A stretch of 64,000 nt of DNA from the NCBI GenBank assembly GCA_964371055.1, contig CAYJLF010000005.1, forward strand, positions 124,001 to 188,000. The letters run 5' to 3'. How positions within the stretch are numbered: the stretch's first letter is position 1; each line of letters begins with the position of its first letter. Source of the DNA: CAYJLF01 sp964371055 (GTDB taxonomy: Bacteria; Eisenbacteria; RBG-16-71-46; CAIMUX01). This document shows, piece by piece, positions 59,870-64,000 of the stretch. Below the pieces are notes generated by a model. It made no database searches and had not been told where the DNA came from. It worked only from the letters and a program-made list of their open reading frames with translations. The position numbers and the translations under genes were made by a program.

Positions 59870-60030
59870 GGTCCCGACTTCGCGGACACCACACCTGCGA
59901 TCATGACGGGGCCGTGGTGGGATGACAAGCCGTGGAACACGCCGCCGGGAGGGCCTCCGGGGTCCGGCGGTCGTGATGAGGGAGTCAACTGCGTTCACGG
60001 GCACGGCGAGGGCTGCCGGCCGGTCTCGCG
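59870..60030. repeat. Dispersed intergenic repeat, copy A
   Basis: The core 59881-59972 matches copy B (62888-62979) at about 82 of 92 positions by my count; weaker similarity continues to about 60030. It contains a GC-rich inverted repeat, CCGCCGG (59942-59948) and CCGGCGG (59964-59970). It sits in the 346-bp gap between the beta-helix gene and a truncated phosphodiesterase, which holds no other gene. Confidence 0.65.
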
Positions 60031-60036
60031 CCCGGC

Positions 60037-60576
60037 TCACTCGGCCAGTGATCGCCCGTGCAATCCGGCCGGCGGCTCCAGATCGAGCAGTCGCAGGATC
60101 GTCGGCATGACATCCAGCATCTTCGGGTGCTCCGTCTCGAGCGGCCGGTTGCAGAAGAGGACGCCCGGGATCAGGTTGGGATCGCTCGAGCAGTGATCCC
60201 CGGACCAGGCGCGGAGATTGTCCTCGAACAGGTTCGGAGTGACCCCGCCGAGGGTCATCTGCCACGAGACCCGGTAGTTCAGGGCGTTACCGGCGCGGAG
60301 GTCGGCGATCAGCCCGGGGTCGAACCCGGCGGTGTACATCTGCTCCCGCGTCCAGACCCGACTGACCGGCTTCCCCCCGGCCGCGCTGTCCACCAGGCCC
60401 TCCAGGCCCTCGGTGATCGCCCGGCAGACGTCATCGTACTCCGCCCCCGGCGCGACGATCCCGTCCCGCTCGCGTCCCAGCACATTCACATAGATGCTGC
60501 CGAGGCCCACTGAGAGAGTTTTGGCCTCTCGCGTCACCGAATCCGAGGGTTGCCTCCGGTTGCGCTCGATAGTCAT
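60037..60576 (-). pseudogene. C-terminal fragment of an alkaline-phosphatase-superfamily phosphodiesterase
   Basis: 179 residues matching only the C-terminal half of type I phosphodiesterase/nucleotide pyrophosphatase-like proteins: a SGDHCSSDPNLIPGVLF segment that supplies metal-binding Asp and His, and the typical end MLDVMPTILRLLDLEPPAGL. Full-length proteins have about 450-600 residues with the catalytic Thr/Ser and other metal ligands in the missing N-terminal part, so this cannot be active alone. The frame starts 11 bp after the stop of the LVIVD gene without a good ribosome site. It ends next to repeat copy A, suggesting rearrangement. Confidence 0.6.
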
Positions 60577-60587
60577 GCAGCGCGGCC

Positions 60588-62756
60588 TTACTTCAAGAGC
60601 ACGACTCGCGTGGTCCTCGTCCCAGCGTTCGTCGAAACGCGTGCCAGATAGATACCCGGCGCGACCTCGCGGCCCGTATCGTCACGTCCATCCCAGGCCA
60701 CGTCGTGAACGCCGACGCTCATGATCCCGTCCGGTAAACATCGCACCAAGCGCCCCGCGACGTCGTGAATGGTCGTCCGCACGGAGCCGGCGGTCGGTAA
60801 CTCGAAGCGAATCGCCGCCTGCCGGGACGCCGGATTCGGGACCGTGCGCAGACGGAATGTCCCAACGATGCCCGTGTTCTCGTCGATTCCCGCCGGATCG
60901 CACTGCGCCGATAGAACCAGGAAACGGGAGTAGGTGTCCGCAACATAGGCGAGGGTGCCCGAGACGGCCACGCCCGTGGCAGAAGGGGTGTCCACGTTGC
61001 CCACGATCTGGGGGCTTTCGGGAGTCGTGATGTCGATCACCTGGAGACCGGAATCATGGTCCGCTACGTAGGCGAGTGCGCCCGAGACGGCCAAACCGAA
61101 GGCATAGCCCGGCGTATCCACAGTGCCCACGATCTGCGCGTTCTGCGGATCCGCAATATCGATCACCTGGAGACCTCCGTGCCAGTCGGCAACGTACGCG
61201 AGGGTGCCCGAGACGGCCACGCCCCTGGCAGAACCCGGCGTGTCGATGTTGCCTACGATCTGCGGACTCTGGGGATCCGTGATGTCGATCACGTAGAGAC
61301 CGGAATCTCGATCCGCGACGTAGGCGAGGGTACCCGAGAGGGCCACGCCGTAGGCATCGTCCGGCGTGTGCACGCTCCCCACGATCTGAGGGCTCTGGGG
61401 ATTCGCGACGTCGATCACCTGGAGACCGGACTCATAGTCCGCTACGTAGGCGTGGGTACCCGAAACGGCCACGCTCCTCGCAGAGCCTGGCGTGTCCACG
61501 CTGCCCACGATCTGGGGGCTCTCGGGAGTCGTGATGTCGATCACCTGGAGACCGGACTCGCCGTCCGCTACATAGGTGAGGGTGCCCGAGACAGCCACGA
61601 ACCAAGGAGTGCCCGGCGTGTCCACGCTGCCTACGATCTGGGGACTCTGAGGATTCGCTATGTCGATCACGTATAGACCGTAGTAGTCGACCGCGAGGTA
61701 GGCGTGGGTACCCGAAACGGCCACGCCATTGGCAGGACCTGGCGCGTCCACACTGCCCAAGATCGGGGGACTCTCGGGATTCGTGATGTCGATCACCTGG
61801 AGACCGGACGCGGCGCCCGCGACGTAGGCGAATGCGGCCGAGACGACCACGCTACAGCCCCAATCATGCGTGTTCATGCTGCCCAAGATCTGGGGGCTCT
61901 CGGGATTGATGATGTCGATGACCGTGAGACCATCCCCGCCCACGACGTAGGCGTGCGTGCCCGAGACGGCCACGAAAGAAGCTGACCCCATGGGGACGCG
62001 CCGTACGATGTATGGGCTACCAGGATTCGCGATGTCGATCACATACACGCAATCGCCGTTCGCGAGATAGGCGTAGGCGCCCGAGACAGCCACGCCACAC
62101 GCATAGTCCTCCGTGGTCACACTACCCACGATCTGGGGGCTGTGGGGATTCGTGATGTCGATCACCTGGAGACTGGAGAGGTCACCCCACTTGGCATCCG
62201 CGACGTAGGCGTGGGTGCCAGAGACAGCCACGCCCAATGCCTCGTCATAGCCCGGCGCGTTCGCGCTGCCCAAGATCTGGGGGCTCTGGGGATTCGCGAT
62301 GTCGATCACCTGAAGACCGGAATCGTTATCCGCTACGTAGGCGCGGGTACCCGAAACGGCCACGCTCATGGCAGAACCCGGCGTGTCCACGCTACCCATG
62401 ATCTGGAGACTCTCGGGATTCGTGATGTCGATCACCGCGAGACCGAAATCCCCGTCTGCGACGTAGGCGTGGGTACCCGAAACAGCCACGCTCCTGGCAA
62501 TGCCAGGCGTGTCCACGCTACCCACGATCTGGGGGCTAGCGGGATTCGTGATGTCGATCACCGCGAGACCGAAATCCCCGTCCGCGACGTAGGCGTGGGT
62601 ACCCGAAACGGCCACGCTCCTGGCAATGCCTGGCGTGTCCACGCTGCTCTCCCAGTGCAGGTAGTCCCCGTAGTCGATGCACTGAGCAAAGGCAGGATTG
62701 GAGACAAGCAGTCGTCCGAGCAGCACAAACCCGATCGTTAGTGAGGCAACCTTCAC
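60588..62756 (-). CDS. Exported LVIVD-repeat beta-propeller protein with FlgD-like tail
   Basis: A 722-residue protein: signal peptide (LTIGFVLLGRLLVSNPAFA), about 14 LVIVD repeats of roughly 42 residues (VAVSGTHAYVADGDFGLAVI then DITNP-x-SPQIVG), and a FlgD-like Ig tail (about 640-722; AWDGRDDTGREVAPGIYLAR). The repeats would form one or two beta-propellers displayed at the surface. Neighbouring repeats are nearly identical at DNA level, with a 126-bp period; repeats 1 and 2 differ at only a few bases. The start is GTG 62756 behind AAAGGGGGG; the longer frame from 62783 would place that site inside the gene. Paralogue of the partial gene at 63647. Confidence 0.82.
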   Translation of the reverse strand: MKVASLTIGFVLLGRLLVSNPAFAQCIDYGDYLHWESSVDTPGIARSVAVSGTHAYVADGDFGLAVIDITNPASPQIVGSVDTPGIARSVAVSGTHAYVADGDFGLAVIDITNPESLQIMGSVDTPGSAMSVAVSGTRAYVADNDSGLQVIDIANPQSPQILGSANAPGYDEALGVAVSGTHAYVADAKWGDLSSLQVIDITNPHSPQIVGSVTTEDYACGVAVSGAYAYLANGDCVYVIDIANPGSPYIVRRVPMGSASFVAVSGTHAYVVGGDGLTVIDIINPESPQILGSMNTHDWGCSVVVSAAFAYVAGAASGLQVIDITNPESPPILGSVDAPGPANGVAVSGTHAYLAVDYYGLYVIDIANPQSPQIVGSVDTPGTPWFVAVSGTLTYVADGESGLQVIDITTPESPQIVGSVDTPGSARSVAVSGTHAYVADYESGLQVIDVANPQSPQIVGSVHTPDDAYGVALSGTLAYVADRDSGLYVIDITDPQSPQIVGNIDTPGSARGVAVSGTLAYVADWHGGLQVIDIADPQNAQIVGTVDTPGYAFGLAVSGALAYVADHDSGLQVIDITTPESPQIVGNVDTPSATGVAVSGTLAYVADTYSRFLVLSAQCDPAGIDENTGIVGTFRLRTVPNPASRQAAIRFELPTAGSVRTTIHDVAGRLVRCLPDGIMSVGVHDVAWDGRDDTGREVAPGIYLARVSTNAGTRTTRVVLLK

Positions 62757-62876
62757 GGCCGATCCCCCCTTTCGGTCTGCCACCAGAGCACCGTCAATTC
62801 AGCACGGAGAGATGCGCGAAATGAGTGTACGTGAGATCGGTGGTCTGATCCAGGCCGGATTCCGGTCGGGAAAGGG

Positions 62877-63025
62877 GGTCCCGCCGTCGCGGACATCACG
62901 CCTGCGCTCACAACCGGGCCGTGGCGGGACGACAAGCCGTGGAACACGCCGCCAGGAGGGCTTCCGGGGTCCGGCGGTCCCGCCGGGATGGCCGAAACCG
63001 CGCGAGGGATGCCGGCCGGTCTCAC
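62877..63025. repeat. Dispersed intergenic repeat, copy B
   Basis: Second copy of the element at 59870-60030 (core 62888-62979). As with copy A, its right end abuts the 3' end of a minus-strand gene fragment, here a transposase remnant. The inverted repeat is kept at its outer ends (CCGCC and GGCGG). Confidence 0.65.
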
Positions 63026-63303
63026 GGCGGTGGTCGGGTCGGGGGCTCTCCCGGGCCGGCCTCTCCCCCTTCGTTTACGTCGGCAGGCCGGGCGTCCTCC
63101 TCCGGCCGCGCGAATCCGAACGCCGGGGCCGGACCGCCCGCGGCGGCGTGGGCCGGGGTGACGGTGGGCAGCCCGAGATGGCGGAGGATCTTCACCACCA
63201 CCTCGGGATCGGTGAGGAACGCGAGCACGGTCATGGGCACGTTGCCGGCGAGGATGGGCAGGAGGAGGTGCCACGGCTGGAGGATGAAGTCCATTGTTTC
63301 CAT
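63022..63303 (-). pseudogene. C-terminal remnant of a transposase (IS91-like)
   Basis: A 93-residue frame whose core VLAFLTDPEVVVKILRHLGL followed by PT and an Ala/Pro-rich end resembles the C-terminus of IS91-like transposases (DPEVIxxILxHLGLP). The catalytic part is absent and the first 25 residues do not look like transposase. It marks a past insertion. The remaining DNA up to 63646 shows no convincing gene. Confidence 0.5.
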
Positions 63304-63646
63304 CGGGCCGTCGGCCGTATCATGGACGGTGACAGATATGTACGTGCGCGCGGTGACGAGGTTTACGAGGAGTACCGGATAGCAGGCGACCGCGACGGGT
63401 TCAAAACGTGACTACAACCCGGACATGAGCGTGAAGCGGAGCGCTCCGTCAGCTCGAGCGATCGCCCCGCAGCGAAAGGCGCAGGCTCTCGTGCATGTTG
63501 ATGCCTTCGACACCGTCGGGGGTCGGAACAGACGGCGGGCATCTTTCCAGGAACCGTGTTGCCGGGGATTGCCCTGCGGAGCAGTTCGCGTCCGCTCTGG
63601 TGATCTCGTTTCGATCGTCGGATAGAAACAAGGGGAGGGAATCACC

Positions 63647-64000
63647 ATGCGAGGAATCCGCCTCTGGACCGCCGCTTTCGCCGCCGCCGTGGCGTGCGTG
63701 TGCTCCATCGGATCGGCCGGAGCTGACTGCATCAACTACCAGGATTACGTCCACTGGGTGGGCGGCGTGACCCTGCCGGACGGGCCCGAGGATGTGGTCG
63801 TCTCGGGGAACCTCGCCTACGTCGCCGATCTCGGCGGCGGGCTCCAGGTGATCGACATCGCCGATTTCCAGAATCCCCGAATCGTCGGTTCCGTGGACAC
63901 GTGGGACTATGCCCTTGGCGTGGCGGTTTCCGGCGCCTACGCCTATGTCGCGGCCCGGACGGCTGGACTCTACGTGATCGATGTCTCGAACCCCACCAGT
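63647..64000 (+). CDS. Exported LVIVD-repeat protein, incomplete at window edge
   Basis: 118 residues visible: a signal peptide (LWTAAFAAAVACVCSIGSAGA), then CINYQDYVHWVGGV, closely like the CIDYGDYLHWESSV of the 60588 protein, and the first LVIVD repeats (VVSGNLAYVADLGGGLQVID, VAVSGAYAYVAARTAGLYVI). ATG follows AGGGGAGGG. Paralogue of, and divergent from, the 60588 gene; the two are separated by a transposase remnant and repeat copy B. The C-terminus, and whether it has a FlgD-like tail, lies outside the window. Confidence 0.85.
   Translation, partial: MRGIRLWTAAFAAAVACVCSIGSAGADCINYQDYVHWVGGVTLPDGPEDVVVSGNLAYVADLGGGLQVIDIADFQNPRIVGSVDTWDYALGVAVSGAYAYVAARTAGLYVIDVSNPTS

Noticed and set aside
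60588..62756. Regular 126-bp repeats as a CRISPR array
   Set aside because: The repeats are coding, in frame and encode LVIVD propeller units; no spacers.
59870..63025. Repeat copies A and B as integron attC sites
   Set aside because: No conserved RYYYAAC/GTTRRRY ends and no integrase in view.
59458..63274. Two minus-strand frames (59458-59988 and 62753-63274) sharing a PPGGVFHGLSS peptide
   Set aside because: The shared peptide is explained by the intergenic DNA repeat; neither frame has a start context or other similarity.
63390..63415. GGGTTCAAAAC as a tRNA T-loop
   Set aside because: Flanking bases do not form a T stem and no acceptor or anticodon arm can be drawn.

Overview
The window is high-GC bacterial DNA from an organism I cannot name with certainty. 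Eight exported proteins end in a FlgD-like / type A sorting Ig-like domain (pattern WDGRDD-x-GR-x-V-x-x-G-x-Y). Add the many beta-helix, LVIVD and NHL surface proteins and a TPR-sigma54 regulator, and the set looks like an uncultured FCB-group bacterium such as Candidatus Eisenbacteria. That assignment is inference from protein style; no rRNA or tRNA gene was seen.

Layout. 1-9.1 kb: an incomplete sigma54-type activator with a TPR region, a small exported protein, a tail-to-tail AbiE toxin/antitoxin pair with palindromic operators, a His-rich DMT permease, a TPR protein, a DUF1579 protein and a 546-aa unknown. 9.2-32.1 kb: a beta-glucan (probably beta-1,3-glucan) utilisation locus. It holds two GH16-type proteins, a carbohydrate-binding lipoprotein, a ROK regulator, a peptide/oligosaccharide ABC transporter, a glycosidase fused to an outer-membrane-barrel-like domain, a GH1 beta-glucosidase, the second transporter ATPase, two CenC-like binding proteins, a GH17 glucanase and a large clan GH-Q phosphorylase. 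32.2-35.8 kb: a small defence-like cluster (NERD-helicase plus a canonical AbiE operon). 35.9-47.2 kb: a Tat-signal pirin, exported beta-helix/NHL/Cys-rich proteins, a multicopper oxidase with a sorting tail and an ADP-forming acyl-CoA synthetase. 47.4-55.7 kb: degraded gene remnants, then a two-gene RHS module. 56-64 kb: exported repeat proteins (two tandem beta-helix lipoproteins, two LVIVD proteins), gene fragments and a dispersed intergenic repeat.

How the glucan genes may work together. Two intergenic regions, 14.5 kb apart, each carry a TTGACA promoter whose -10 region overlaps the same 25-bp dyad (half-site CGAACAAAGT, 5-bp centre). One drives the binding lipoprotein-ROK-GH16-transporter operon. 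The other drives the second ATPase-GH1-glycosidase/barrel operon. The simplest model is that the ROK protein represses both until glucan oligosaccharides appear. GH16/GH17 enzymes would cut glucan outside, the barrel fusion and ABC system would import fragments, and GH1 plus the phosphorylase would finish them inside.

Part 2 concentrates on the shared operator pair, the glycosidase-barrel fusion, the natural swap between a FlgD-like tail and a short W-G-K-x-K tail in adjacent paralogues, the inverted AbiE layout and the RHS module with its unknown partner.
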